The notes beneath the pieces are model-generated. The model did no database searches and was not told where the DNA came from. It saw only the letters and a program-made list of their open reading frames with translations. Position numbers and translations under genes: made by a program. Shown here in pieces: positions 7,243-16,003 of a stretch of DNA of 36,079 nucleotides; position 1 is the stretch's first letter, and every line of letters begins with the position of its first letter. The stretch covers positions 1 to 36,079 of the forward strand of contig NZ_WKJK01000034.1 in NCBI RefSeq assembly GCF_009674535.1, written 5' to 3'. The stretch comes from Duganella guangzhouensis (GTDB lineage Bacteria > Pseudomonadota > Gammaproteobacteria > Burkholderiales > Burkholderiaceae_D).

Positions 7243-9105
7243 TTATTTCTGGCCCGGCACCCAGACGGTGCCGATGGCGATCGATTGCAGTTTCTTCTGG
7301 CGGCCGTACCAGAGGTTGACCACGCCGCGCGAGACGAACACGGCGGAGAACATCGAGGTCAGAATGCCCAGCGTGTGCACCACGGCGAAGCCGCGGATCG
7401 GACCGGAACCAAACACCCACAGCGCCACGCCGACGATCAGCGTGGTGACGTTGGAGTCGATGATGGTGGCCCAGGCGCGGTCGAAGCCGGCCGCGATGGC
7501 GGCTTGCGGGGTGGCGCCGGCCCGCAGTTCCTCGCGGATGCGCTCGTTGATCAGCACGTTGGAGTCGATCGCCATGCCCAGCGCCAGCGCGATCGCCGCC
7601 ATGCCAGGCAAGGTCAGCGTGGCCTGCATCAGCGACAGCAGCGCCACCAGCAGCAACAGGTTGACCGCCAGCGCGAACACGCTGAAGAAGCCGAAGATCA
7701 TGTAGTAAGCGATCATGAACACGGCGATGGCGGCAAAGCCGTACATGGTCGAGTGCAGACCCTTGTTGATGTTCTCGGCACCCAGCGCCGGACCAATGGT
7801 GCGTTCCTCGATCACTTCCATCGGCGCCGACAGCGCGCCCGAGCGCAGCAGCAGCGCCAGCTCGGTCGAGTTCTCGGCGGTGCCCATGCCGGTGATGCGG
7901 AAGCTGCTCCCCAGTTCGCTCTGGATGGTGGCCACCGACAGCACTTCCGGCTTGCCCTTCTCGAACAGCACGATCGCCATTTTCTTGCCGACGCGGTCGC
8001 GGGTGGCGTCGCGCATGCGGCGGCCACCGTCGCCGTTCAGGTCGATGCTGACGGCCGGCTGGTGATTCTCATCCAGGCTGGCCACGGCGCTCGAAATATA
8101 GTCGCCCGACAGCACGATGTCCTTGGTCAGCACCACCGGCACGCCCTTGCCGACGGTGAACAGTTCGGAGTTGAAGGGAATCGCCGCCGACATTTCGGTG
8201 CCCGGGGTGATCGATTCATCGACCATGCGCACTTCCAGCGTGGCGGTGCGGCCGATCACGGAACGGGCGCGGGCCACGTCCTGCACGCCCGGCAGCTGCA
8301 CCACGATGCGGTCGGCGCCCTGTTGCTGGATCACCGGCTCGGCCACGCCCAGCTCGTTGACGCGCTTGGACAGGGTCGAGATGTTTTGCTGCACGCCGGC
8401 GTCGATGGTGGCTTTCAGCGCGGCCGGTTTCAGGCTGATGGTGGTTTTCAGCTCAGTGCCGTCGCCGCTGTCGCTCATCAGCAGATCGGCGATCTGGCCG
8501 GCCAGCACGTCCTTGGCTTTCTGGCGGGTGGCGTCGTCGCGGAATTTGATTTCAACGCTGTCGCCAACCCGGTCGATGCCGGCGTGGCGCACGTTCTTGT
8601 CGCGCAGCACGCTACGGGCGGTGGCCTGGATACCCTGGATGCGCTTGCTCAGCACCGCCTTGGTGTCGACTTGCATCAGGAAGTGGACGCCACCGCGCAA
8701 GTCGAGGCCGAGGTACATCGGCAGCGCGTGCAGCGCCTGCATCCATTTCGGCGTGTCTTCCTGCAGGTTCAGCGCCACCAGGTAGGTCGGGTCGGCGGGA
8801 TCGGTGTTCAAGCCTTTTTCCAGCACCGATTTGGCGTGGAACTGGATGTCCGGGGTGGCGAAGCGCACCCGCACCGAGGCGTAGGCGCCGCTGCCATCAA
8901 AGGTCAGGCCGTTGTTGGCGATGCCGGCCTGGGCCAGTACCTGCTCGACCTTGGCGCTCATGTCGGCGCTCATCTTGACGGTCGATTTGCCGCTGGTGAC
9001 CTGCACCGCCGGCGACTGGCCAAACAAGTTGGGCACCGTGTACAGCGCGCCCAGCAGGATGGCGACCGCAATAAGGATGTATTTCCAGACGGGATAACGA
9101 TTCAT
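7243..9105 (-). CDS. secD: Protein translocase subunit SecD
   Basis: SecD has 620 residues here, the usual size for Proteobacteria. An N-terminal membrane helix is followed by a large periplasmic region opening with the conserved GLDLRGGVHFLMQVD (near residues 132-146). The C-terminal half has about five membrane segments, including ALALGMAIDSNVLINERIREE, which carries the Asp and Arg linked to proton coupling in SecDF. It lies 58 bases after yajC and 14 before secF. No truncation or unusual composition is seen. Confidence 0.97.
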   Translation of the reverse strand: MNRYPVWKYILIAVAILLGALYTVPNLFGQSPAVQVTSGKSTVKMSADMSAKVEQVLAQAGIANNGLTFDGSGAYASVRVRFATPDIQFHAKSVLEKGLNTDPADPTYLVALNLQEDTPKWMQALHALPMYLGLDLRGGVHFLMQVDTKAVLSKRIQGIQATARSVLRDKNVRHAGIDRVGDSVEIKFRDDATRQKAKDVLAGQIADLLMSDSGDGTELKTTISLKPAALKATIDAGVQQNISTLSKRVNELGVAEPVIQQQGADRIVVQLPGVQDVARARSVIGRTATLEVRMVDESITPGTEMSAAIPFNSELFTVGKGVPVVLTKDIVLSGDYISSAVASLDENHQPAVSIDLNGDGGRRMRDATRDRVGKKMAIVLFEKGKPEVLSVATIQSELGSSFRITGMGTAENSTELALLLRSGALSAPMEVIEERTIGPALGAENINKGLHSTMYGFAAIAVFMIAYYMIFGFFSVFALAVNLLLLVALLSLMQATLTLPGMAAIALALGMAIDSNVLINERIREELRAGATPQAAIAAGFDRAWATIIDSNVTTLIVGVALWVFGSGPIRGFAVVHTLGILTSMFSAVFVSRGVVNLWYGRQKKLQSIAIGTVWVPGQK

Positions 9106-9135
9106 ATGCTCTAACGTTCTATGGGGACGTCACAA

Positions 9136-9155
9136 GGCCCGCGCCAAGGCGGGCC
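9136..9155 (-). other. GC-rich hairpin between yajC and secD
   Basis: GGCCCGC pairs perfectly with GCGGGCC across a six-base loop in the yajC-secD gap. On the minus strand it is not followed by a U run, so it is more likely an RNA-stability or attenuation element than a full terminator. Confidence 0.4.
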
Positions 9156-9163
9156 CGGGGGAA

Positions 9164-9499
9164 TTACAGGCTTTTCAGCGTGCCGTTCGGCAGCACGGTG
9201 GTGATGGCGTTCTTTTGCACCACCAGTTCGGCGCCGCTGGAGATTTCCAGCGTCACGTAGGCGTCCGAGATCTTGGTGATCTTGCCCAGCACGCCGCCGG
9301 CGGTCACCACTTCGTTACCCTTGGCCAGGGCTTCCATCATGGTCTTTTGTTCCTTGGCGCGCTTCTGCTGAGGACGAATCATCAGGAAGTACATGGCCAC
9401 CACCATCAGGATCAGGAAACCATACTGGCCCAGGAAGCTGGACGAGCCTAGCGCTTCGATAGGGTTGGATTGGGCGTAAGCATTGGAAATGAAGAACAC
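9164..9499 (-). CDS. yajC: Preprotein translocase accessory subunit YajC
   Basis: A 111-residue membrane protein with one strong helix (FLGQYGFLILMVVAMYFLMI) followed by RPQQKRAKEQKTMMEAL and a small beta-rich domain with GNEVVTAGGVLGKI. This is the standard YajC architecture. YajC associates with SecDF and the holo-translocon. It lies between tgt and secD, as in most Gram-negative genomes. It starts 71 bases after tgt, so it may also have its own promoter there. Confidence 0.96.
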   Translation of the reverse strand: MFFISNAYAQSNPIEALGSSSFLGQYGFLILMVVAMYFLMIRPQQKRAKEQKTMMEALAKGNEVVTAGGVLGKITKISDAYVTLEISSGAELVVQKNAITTVLPNGTLKSL

Positions 9500-9570
9500 T
9501 GGTGACTCCGATATCTATGGTTTAAAAAACAGCGCTGTATTCTAGCACTGGCGGTGCGGCGTCAGGACTT

Positions 9571-10710
9571 TTACACCCCGCGCGCGCGATCGGCGTGGAA
9601 TTGTTTCACCCAGTCCGGGAAGCGGTCGGCGTCCAGCGCGTCGCGCATCTGCTGCATGATGTCGAGGTAGTAATGCAGATTGTGGATGGTGTTCAGGCGC
9701 GCGCCGAGGATTTCCTGGGTGCGGTTCAGGTGGTGCAGATAGGCGCGCGAGAAGTTCTTGCAGGCGTAGCACGAGCAGGTGCTGTCGAACGGCTCCTTAT
9801 CATCCTTGTAACGGGCGTTCTTGATCTTGACGTCGCCAAAGCGGGTAAAGATCCAGCCGTTGCGGGCATTTCGGGTCGGCATCACGCAGTCGAACATGTC
9901 GACCCCGCTGGAAACGCCGGCCACCAGGTCTTCCGGCGTGCCGACGCCCATCAGGTAGTGCGGCTTGTTGGCTGGCAGCTTGGGGCCGACGTGTTGCAAG
10001 ATGCGCATCATGTCTTCCTTCGGCTCGCCCACCGACAGGCCGCCGATGGCCAGGCCGGGGAAATCGATCTTTTCCAGGCCGGCCAGCGATTCGTCGCGCA
10101 GGTTTTCGAACATGCCGCCCTGGACGATGCCGAACAACGCGTTCGGGTTTTCGCCGCGGTGGAATTCGTCGTGCGAGCGCTGGGCCCAGCGCAAGGACAT
10201 GCGCATCGACTTGGCGGCCTCGTCCAGCGTGGCCGGGCGGTTATCGATTTCATACGGCGTGCATTCGTCGAACTGCATGACGATGTCGGAATTCAGCACG
10301 CGCTGGATTTGCATCGACACTTCGGGCGACAGGAACAGCTTGTCGCCGTTGATCGGCGAGTTGAAGTGCACGCCCTCTTCGGTGATCTTGCGCATCGCGC
10401 CCAGCGAGAACACCTGGAAGCCGCCGGAGTCGGTCAGGATCGGCTTGTCCCAGCCCATGAAGTCGTGCAGGCCGCCGAATTTGGCCATGACGTCGTTGCC
10501 GGGGCGCAGCCACAGGTGGAAGGTGTTGCCGAGGATGATCTGGGCGTTGATTTCCTTCAGCTCCAGCGGCGACATGGCTTTCACCGAGCCGTAAGTACCG
10601 ACCGGCATGAAGATCGGGGTTTGCACCACGCCGTGGTTCAGTTTGACCTCACCGCGGCGGGCTTTGGTGACGCCGGTGGTGTCGGTTTTGTGTAATGTAA
10701 ACTCAAGCAT
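9571..10710 (-). CDS. tgt: Queuine tRNA-ribosyltransferase (tRNA-guanine transglycosylase)
   Basis: Tgt swaps guanine-34 for the queuosine precursor in Asp, Asn, His and Tyr tRNAs. The protein has 379 residues. The motifs are all present: LTDSGGFQVFSLG (substrate pocket), GIVQGG, GVDMFDCVMPTRNARNG with the nucleophilic Asp, and the zinc site in CSCYACKNFSRAYLHHL. The frame is open further upstream inside queA, but the ATG at 10710 gives the conserved start MLEFTLHKTD. It has AAGGA six bases upstream, formed by the end of queA, and begins two bases after the queA stop. The two queuosine genes are therefore translationally linked. Confidence 0.97.
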   Translation of the reverse strand: MLEFTLHKTDTTGVTKARRGEVKLNHGVVQTPIFMPVGTYGSVKAMSPLELKEINAQIILGNTFHLWLRPGNDVMAKFGGLHDFMGWDKPILTDSGGFQVFSLGAMRKITEEGVHFNSPINGDKLFLSPEVSMQIQRVLNSDIVMQFDECTPYEIDNRPATLDEAAKSMRMSLRWAQRSHDEFHRGENPNALFGIVQGGMFENLRDESLAGLEKIDFPGLAIGGLSVGEPKEDMMRILQHVGPKLPANKPHYLMGVGTPEDLVAGVSSGVDMFDCVMPTRNARNGWIFTRFGDVKIKNARYKDDKEPFDSTCSCYACKNFSRAYLHHLNRTQEILGARLNTIHNLHYYLDIMQQMRDALDADRFPDWVKQFHADRARGV

Positions 10711-10712
10711 TC

Positions 10713-11738
10713 TTATTCCTTGTTTTGCGTCGTCAGCAGCATGGCGTCGCCGTAGCTGAAGAAGCGGTATTCGCTGGCGATGGCGTGGGCGTAGGCGGCG
10801 CGGATTTCTTCGAAACCGGCGAAGGCCGAGACCAGCATCAGCAGCGTCGATTTCGGCAGGTGGAAATTGGTGATCAAACGGGTCACCGTTTTGAACCGGT
10901 AGCCGGGCGTGATGAACAACGCGGTATCGGCGCTGCCGGCTTCCAGCTGGCCGCTCTGCGAGGCCGATTCCAGCGCGCGCAGCGAGGTGGTGCCCACCGC
11001 CACCACGTCGCGGCCGGCGGCGCGGGTGGCGCGCACCGCGTCCACGGTTTCCTGCGGCATGGTGTACCACTCGGTGTGCATCTGGTGCTCGGACAGATTC
11101 TCGTTACGCACCGGCTGGAAGGTACCGGCACCAACGTGCAGCGTGACGTAGGCGAAGTTGACGCCCTTGGCGCGCAGCTTTTCCAGCAGCGGCTCGTCGA
11201 AGTGCAGGCCGGCGGTCGGCGCGGCCACCGCGCCGGGCACCTTGTTGAACACGGTCTGGTAGCGGTTTTCGTCGAAGGAATCGGCGGCGTGCTCGATGTA
11301 GGGCGGCAGCGGCAGGCGGCCGTGGGCTTCGATCAGGTCGAACACATCGGCGTCGAAGTGCAGCGTGAAAAATTCGCCGGCGCGCTCGCCGACGGTGACG
11401 TCAAAGGCATCGGCCAGGCGCAGCCTGGTGCCGGCCAGCGGCGAACGCGAGGCGCGCACCTGGGCCAGCACGGTGCGGTTATCCAGCACGCGCTCGACCA
11501 ATGCTTCAACCTTGCCGCCGCTTTCCTTGACGCCGAAGAAACGCGCCTTCAGCACCCGGGTATTATTCATCACCAGCAGATCGCCCGGCTGCAGCAGGTC
11601 GACGATGTCGGCGAACTGGCGGTCGATGATCTGTGCGCCGTCCAGGTGCAGCAGACGGGAAGCGCTGCGGTCGGGCAGCGGGAATTGCGCAATACGTTCT
11701 TGCGGCAAGTTAAAATCGAAATCGGAAAGCGAATACAT
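10713..11738 (-). CDS. queA: S-adenosylmethionine:tRNA ribosyltransferase-isomerase
   Basis: QueA transfers the ribosyl part of S-adenosylmethionine to preQ1 in tRNA to form epoxyqueuosine. The protein has 341 residues and opens MYSLSDFDFNLPQERIAQFPLP, the family start. It also carries PTAGLHFDEPLL, VTLHVGAGTFQPVR and TNFHLPKSTLLMLVSAFAG, all diagnostic. It is the first gene of the queA-tgt-yajC-secDF run and is divergent from recG. Confidence 0.97.
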   Translation of the reverse strand: MYSLSDFDFNLPQERIAQFPLPDRSASRLLHLDGAQIIDRQFADIVDLLQPGDLLVMNNTRVLKARFFGVKESGGKVEALVERVLDNRTVLAQVRASRSPLAGTRLRLADAFDVTVGERAGEFFTLHFDADVFDLIEAHGRLPLPPYIEHAADSFDENRYQTVFNKVPGAVAAPTAGLHFDEPLLEKLRAKGVNFAYVTLHVGAGTFQPVRNENLSEHQMHTEWYTMPQETVDAVRATRAAGRDVVAVGTTSLRALESASQSGQLEAGSADTALFITPGYRFKTVTRLITNFHLPKSTLLMLVSAFAGFEEIRAAYAHAIASEYRFFSYGDAMLLTTQNKE

Positions 11739-11750
11739 GTAGGGACTCTG

Positions 11751-11778
11751 TTAACAAAAATACGGTAGGCCTTACAAT
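11751..11778 (+). promoter_or_regulatory. Candidate sigma-70 promoter for recG
   Basis: TTAACA (11751-11756) and TACAAT (11773-11778) are separated by 16 bases. Initiation would fall near 11785, about 24 bases before the recG start. It lies in the 70-base gap between divergent queA and recG. Confidence 0.5.
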
Positions 11779-11808
11779 ACTGGCGGCCAACCCTCTATTT
11801 TACGCCAT

Positions 11809-13875
11809 ATGCCTGTTTCACCGCCGAAAACTGCCAAAAAAAACATCAGCGCCGAAGCCAAGCTAGCCAAGCTGGGCCTGCACACCGACATGGATCTGGT
11901 GCTGCACCTGCCGATGCGCTATGAGGATGAGACACAGGTCATCAGCATCGAGGAAGCGCGGCTGCACGGTGGCGAGACCTCGCAGGTGGAGGGCGTGGTC
12001 ACCAAAAACGAGATCGCCTACAAGCCGCGCCGCCAGCTACTGGTACACATCAGCGATGGCAGCGGCGATTTGCAGCTGCGTTTCATGAATTTCTACGGCA
12101 GCCAGGTCAAGCAACTGGCCGAGGGCACGCGGGTGCGGGTGCGCGGCGAGCTGAAACACGGCTTCTTTGGCGCCGAGATGGTGCATCCGGCCTACAAGGT
12201 GGTCAACGAGGGCGCGCCGCTGCCGACTTCGCTGACGCCGGTGTATCCGGCCGGCGAGGGCTTGTCGCAGCTGGTGCTGCGGCGCGCGATTACCGATGCC
12301 ATGAGGCGGGTCGACTGGACCGATACCATCCCGCTGGAGATTCGCCAGCAGTTGCAGCTGTCCGAGCTGGAGCCGGCGGTGAAGCTGCTGCACTATCCGC
12401 CGCAGCAAGTGGACAACCACGCGCTGGCTGACCGTTCGCATCCGGCCTGGACCCGGGTCAAGTTCGACGAGCTGCTGGCGCAGCAGCTGTCCTTGAAACG
12501 CGCGCAGCGGGCACGCCGCGCCAAGGGCTCGCCGGCGCTGAAGAAGGTGGGCGCGCTGTCGAAGGCGCTGGAAGCCGCCCTGCCCTTCAAGCTGACCAAG
12601 GCGCAGCAGCGGGTGCTGACCGAGATCCGCGCCGATCTGCGCCAGCCGTATCCGATGCAGCGGCTGCTGCAGGGCGATGTTGGCAGCGGCAAGACGGTGG
12701 TGGCGGCGCTGGCCGCCGCGCAGGCGATCGACAGCGGTTATCAGGCCGCGCTGATGGCGCCGACCGAGATTCTGGCCGAGCAGCACTTCCGCAAGATCGC
12801 GGCGTGGATCGAACCGCTGGGCGTCAAGGTGGCGTGGCTGACCGGCAGCTTGAAGAAAAAGGAAAAGCAGGCGGCGTATAACGCCATCGAGTCGGGCGAG
12901 GCGCGGCTGGTGGTGGGCACGCACGCGCTGCTGCAGGAGGTGGTGACGTTCGCCAACCTGGGGCTGTCCATCGTCGACGAGCAGCATCGCTTTGGCGTCG
13001 GCCAGCGGCTGACGCTGCGCAACAAGGGCGTCGAGGGTTCGGTGCCGCATCAGCTGATGATGTCGGCCACGCCGATTCCGCGCACGCTGGCGATGACCTA
13101 TTACGCCGATCTGGAAGTATCGGTGATTGACGAGCTGCCACCGGGACGCAGCCCCATCGTCACGCGCACCATCGACCAGAATCGGCGCGACGAAGTGATC
13201 GAGCGGGTGCACGCGGCGGCGCAGGAAGGGCGGCAGGTGTACTGGGTTTGTCCATTGATCGAAGAGTCGGAAGCCTTGCAGCTGCAGACGGCGACCGAAA
13301 CCCATGCGCTGCTGGCGGAAGCGCTGCCGGATTTGAACGTGGGACTGGTGCACGGCCGCATGAAGCCGGCCGAAAAGCAGGAGGTGATGGAAGCCTTCAT
13401 CGCCAATGACATGCAGGTATTGGTAGCCACCACCGTGATCGAGGTCGGCGTCGACGTGCCGAATGCGTCGTTGATGGTGATCGAACATGCCGAGCGTTTC
13501 GGCCTGTCGCAGCTGCACCAGTTGCGCGGGCGGGTGGGACGGGGTTCGGCGGCGTCGGTGTGCCTGCTGCTGTATCAAAGCCCGCTGGGCCAGATCGCCA
13601 AGCAGCGCCTGATGACGATGCGCGAGACCACTGACGGCTTCGAAATCGCCCGCCGCGATCTGGAGATTCGCGGCCCCGGTGAATTCCTCGGCGCGCGCCA
13701 ATCCGGCCAGGCCATGCTGCGCTTTGCCGACCTGGAAACCGACGCCTGGCTGGTCGATCAGGCGCGCGACGTCGCGCACGACCTGCTGCACGCCGACAGC
13801 CCCGAAAAAGCCGCCACCGTCGAAGCCCACCTGGCCCGCTGGCTAGGCGGCCGCGAAGAATTCCTCAAGGTGTAG
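11809..13875 (+). CDS. recG: ATP-dependent DNA helicase RecG
   Basis: RecG remodels stalled replication forks and branched recombination intermediates. The protein has 688 residues, the normal size. An N-terminal wedge (OB-fold) domain covers roughly residues 1-250. The superfamily-2 helicase motifs follow: LLQGDVGSGKTVVA (Walker A, near 285-298), DEQH (motif II), MSATPIPRTLAMT (motif III), and HQLRGRVGRG (motif VI). The C-terminal GPGEFLGARQSG is RecG-specific. There is no strong ribosome site before the ATG at 11809, but the start matches the family. A short minus-strand gene converges on its 3' end. Confidence 0.97.
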   Translation: MPVSPPKTAKKNISAEAKLAKLGLHTDMDLVLHLPMRYEDETQVISIEEARLHGGETSQVEGVVTKNEIAYKPRRQLLVHISDGSGDLQLRFMNFYGSQVKQLAEGTRVRVRGELKHGFFGAEMVHPAYKVVNEGAPLPTSLTPVYPAGEGLSQLVLRRAITDAMRRVDWTDTIPLEIRQQLQLSELEPAVKLLHYPPQQVDNHALADRSHPAWTRVKFDELLAQQLSLKRAQRARRAKGSPALKKVGALSKALEAALPFKLTKAQQRVLTEIRADLRQPYPMQRLLQGDVGSGKTVVAALAAAQAIDSGYQAALMAPTEILAEQHFRKIAAWIEPLGVKVAWLTGSLKKKEKQAAYNAIESGEARLVVGTHALLQEVVTFANLGLSIVDEQHRFGVGQRLTLRNKGVEGSVPHQLMMSATPIPRTLAMTYYADLEVSVIDELPPGRSPIVTRTIDQNRRDEVIERVHAAAQEGRQVYWVCPLIEESEALQLQTATETHALLAEALPDLNVGLVHGRMKPAEKQEVMEAFIANDMQVLVATTVIEVGVDVPNASLMVIEHAERFGLSQLHQLRGRVGRGSAASVCLLLYQSPLGQIAKQRLMTMRETTDGFEIARRDLEIRGPGEFLGARQSGQAMLRFADLETDAWLVDQARDVAHDLLHADSPEKAATVEAHLARWLGGREEFLKV

Positions 13876-13877
13876 CG

Positions 13878-14404
13878 CTATTCGAATGCGACGTCCTCCA
13901 GACGGAAGCGGAATTTACGCCGTTCGGGCAAATCCCAGCCTTCGCCGGGCCTGGTGTCGCGCGGCTGGCCGCACGGGCGGGGCGCGTCGGCCAACTGCGG
14001 TAACAATGACGGTGGTGGCGACGGCTGGCTGGCCTTGGACGACGGACGGACAGGTCGATCCAGGCGTTGCGTACGGTGCGCGCGAACGATTGCGCGAACT
14101 GGTTGGGCGTCACGGCTTTGCCGTTGTGGATGATTTCGTCACCGACCACGCGCGCGTAGTTGTGCTCGCCGTAGCTCCATGAGCGGATCTCAGTGCCTTC
14201 CGGCAGAAACAGGGTTTTCCATTGGTAGCCGCGCACGCTGGCAGGGTCGCAGCCCTTGGCCAGTTGCGTCTGTTCGCGCAGCCATAACTCGATGGCGCTG
14301 TTGATCGCGGCGGAGACGTCTTGCGCGCCGCCACGGATTTGAAGCTGGCTGATCAGGCGGAGCAGGGTATCGGTGTCTACCTGCACGGTCACTGTGGATT
14401 TCAT
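13878..14404 (-). pseudogene. Ribbon-helix-helix-like protein with a RAMA-like domain, apparent frameshift
   Basis: The first 120 codons from the ATG at 14404 give a convincing protein. Residues 1-50 (MKSTVTVQVDTDTLLRLISQ and on) resemble a small DNA-binding or dimerisation module. Residues 60-115 (LFLPEGTEIRSWSYGEHNYA, then VVGDEIIHNGKAVTP) resemble the RAMA-type domain found beside some DNA modification genes. After the Leu-Ser near 14045 this frame turns into low-complexity Arg-rich shadow. The other frame gives a sensible continuation ending RKFRFRLEDVAFE and a stop at 13878. The switch lies at a GGAC/GAC repeat (14037-14052), where adding one four-base unit restores a single frame. It could be a real lesion, a length-variable switch or an assembly error. 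The function is not known. Confidence 0.6.
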
Positions 14405-14436
14405 CCTATTTCTCCTTCTGCTTTGTTCTAGTTAGA

Positions 14437-14493
14437 CCTGCTTTCCCCTATAAAGTTCAATGCAGGGGAAAATTGAGAAAAGCAGGGGAAAAT
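14437..14493 (-). promoter_or_regulatory. Repeated operator-like boxes upstream of the frameshifted DNA-binding gene
   Basis: The 12-base box GCAGGGGAAAAT occurs twice on the plus strand (14462-14473 and 14482-14493), exactly 20 bases apart. A related inverted copy, CCTGCTTTCCCCT, lies at 14437-14449. Twenty bases is two helical turns, so bound proteins would line up on one face. They sit 33-90 bases upstream of the start at 14404 and may be autoregulatory sites. Confidence 0.5.
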
Positions 14494-14561
14494 AGAAGGA
14501 AAAGTAGAAGCTTTACCACAGGGAGTTGCAACACACCCCTCCCCTATATATGCAAGCCAAT

Positions 14562-14678
14562 TTAGAAGCAGAGGTAGATGCGGTTGGCAAGGTCGACCAC
14601 GAAGGCTGGCTGCAGGTAGGCGGTGAACACCAGCGCCAGCACGATGGCGATGGCGGCGCGCAGCAGCCAGGTTTTCAT
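14562..14678 (-). CDS. 38-residue single-span membrane peptide coupled to the MFS transporter
   Basis: This is a very short gene. Its ATG at 14678 overlaps the MFS stop codon by four bases (ATGA), which argues for translational coupling. The product starts MKTWLLRAAIAIVLALVFTA, one hydrophobic helix (about residues 4-22) with a Lys before it. It ends with a polar tail containing YLQPAFVVDLANRIYLCF. The stop is TAA at 14562. The conserved-looking tail (aromatic, Pro, Asp, Asn, Cys) is unlike random high-GC translation. It is not a family I can name. Stable single-span partners of transporters are known (KdpF, AcrZ), and a partner role for the MFS protein is inferred from the overlap. Confidence 0.68.
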   Translation of the reverse strand: MKTWLLRAAIAIVLALVFTAYLQPAFVVDLANRIYLCF

Positions 14679-15889
14679 CCGGCCGCCTGCACGCGCGCCA
14701 GCGGGCGCTCGTTGATCGGCAGGTTGACCAATCCGGCCATCACGCCCAGCGCGATGGCGATGCCCCAGACGATGTCATAGCTGCCGGTGGCGGTGTACAG
14801 ATAGCCGCCCAGCCACACGCCGAGGAAGCTGCCCAACTGGTGCGAAAAGAACACAATCCCCGCCAGCATCGACATGTGCTTGACGCCAAATACGCCAGCG
14901 ATAATGCCATTGGTCAGCGGCACGGTCGACAGCCACAACACGCCCATCGCCGCCGCAAACAGATACACCGAGATCGGCATCAACGGCGCCAGCAGGAACA
15001 GCGAAATCACCACCGAGCGCGAGAAATAAATCGTCGACAGCAGGTAACGCTTGGGCAAGCGCCCGCCCAGCTTGCCCGCGTAGTACGAGCCGAAAATATT
15101 GAACAAACCGATCAGCGCCAGCGCCAACACCGCCACGTCCGGGTTGGCGATCCCTTTATCCTTCAGATAGGCCGGCAAGTGCATGCCAATAAACACCACC
15201 TGGAAGCCGCACACGAAATAGCCAGCCACCAGGAACAGGAAGGAACGGTTGCCCAGCGCCTCGCTGGCCGCCTCGCGGATGCTTTGCTGCGGACCGTGCG
15301 CGTGCTGCACCGCCGGCTCGCGCAGGTACAGCGCCATCGGCACCATCAACAACACGATCAGCGCACCCAGGATGTAAAAGGCGTGCTGCCAACCGACGGC
15401 GGAAATCAGCTGCTGCTCGACCGGCATCATGACAAACTGCCCGAACGAGCTGGCGGCGCCGGAAATGCCGAACGCCCACGAGCGCTTCTCGGCCGGCGCC
15501 ACGCGGCCGATGATGCCGCTGACGGCGCCAAACGCGGTGCACGCCAGCCCGAAGCCAACGAACACGCCGGTGCCCAGCACGAACAGCGTCGGCTGCGTCA
15601 CCATCGCCATCCACACCAATCCGGCCGCATAGCTGATGGCGCCGACCAGCACCACGCGCATGGTGCCGAAGCGGTCGGCCGCCATGCCGGCGAACGGGCC
15701 GAAGGCGCCCCACATCAGGTTTTGCATGGCTTGCGCCAGCGAGTAGGTTTCGCGCGTCCAGCCATTGGCTTGTGAGATCGGTTGCAGCCAGAAGCCGAAG
15801 CCATGACGCACGCCCATCGCCAGCGTGAGGATCACGCCGGTGGCCAGCAAGACGGTTTTCAAGGAAGGTGCGCGCTCGGTGGTATGCAT
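14675..15889 (-). CDS. Major facilitator superfamily transporter
   Basis: This 404-residue protein has twelve predicted membrane helices. It shows the MFS loop 2-3 motif as GPFAGMAADRFGTMRVV (near residues 62-78) and a long central loop ending in the YLREPAVQHAHG region. Helix 1 includes GVRHGFGFWLQPISQANGWTR, as in the monocarboxylate/OFA-like MFS branch, but the substrate cannot be read from sequence. The ATG at 15889 is preferred over an upstream in-frame ATG because it has AGGGGA at a good distance and gives MHTTERAPSL. The gene continues into the 38-residue peptide by a four-base overlap. Confidence 0.85.
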   Translation of the reverse strand: MHTTERAPSLKTVLLATGVILTLAMGVRHGFGFWLQPISQANGWTRETYSLAQAMQNLMWGAFGPFAGMAADRFGTMRVVLVGAISYAAGLVWMAMVTQPTLFVLGTGVFVGFGLACTAFGAVSGIIGRVAPAEKRSWAFGISGAASSFGQFVMMPVEQQLISAVGWQHAFYILGALIVLLMVPMALYLREPAVQHAHGPQQSIREAASEALGNRSFLFLVAGYFVCGFQVVFIGMHLPAYLKDKGIANPDVAVLALALIGLFNIFGSYYAGKLGGRLPKRYLLSTIYFSRSVVISLFLLAPLMPISVYLFAAAMGVLWLSTVPLTNGIIAGVFGVKHMSMLAGIVFFSHQLGSFLGVWLGGYLYTATGSYDIVWGIAIALGVMAGLVNLPINERPLARVQAAG

Positions 15890-15970
15890 GGTGAATCCCC
15901 TGTTATTGATGTTATGGGCCGCCGCACGCACCCGGGCGCGGCGGCGGCATCGGAGATTTTAACCAGTTCC

Positions 15971-15992
15971 GGCCGGCCGCGCTTGGCCGGCC
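15971..15992 (-). terminator. Possible terminator hairpin after the Gfo/Idh gene
   Basis: Two GGCCGGCC arms flank a six-base loop, 12 bases beyond the oxidoreductase stop on the minus strand. The following transcript (AACTGGTTAAAATCT) has only a weak U tract, so termination may be partial. Confidence 0.4.
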
Positions 15993-16003
15993 GCCGCGTC
16001 GCT

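Noticed and set aside
7285..9114. A 609-codon open frame antisense to secD, rich in His, Gln, Arg and Val
   Set aside because: It mirrors the high-GC codon pattern of secD, has no ribosome site or domain, and resembles the other antisense frames in the window.
12037..13830. A 597-codon open frame antisense to recG
   Set aside because: It is a shadow of recG codon usage, with low-complexity His/Gln/Arg composition.
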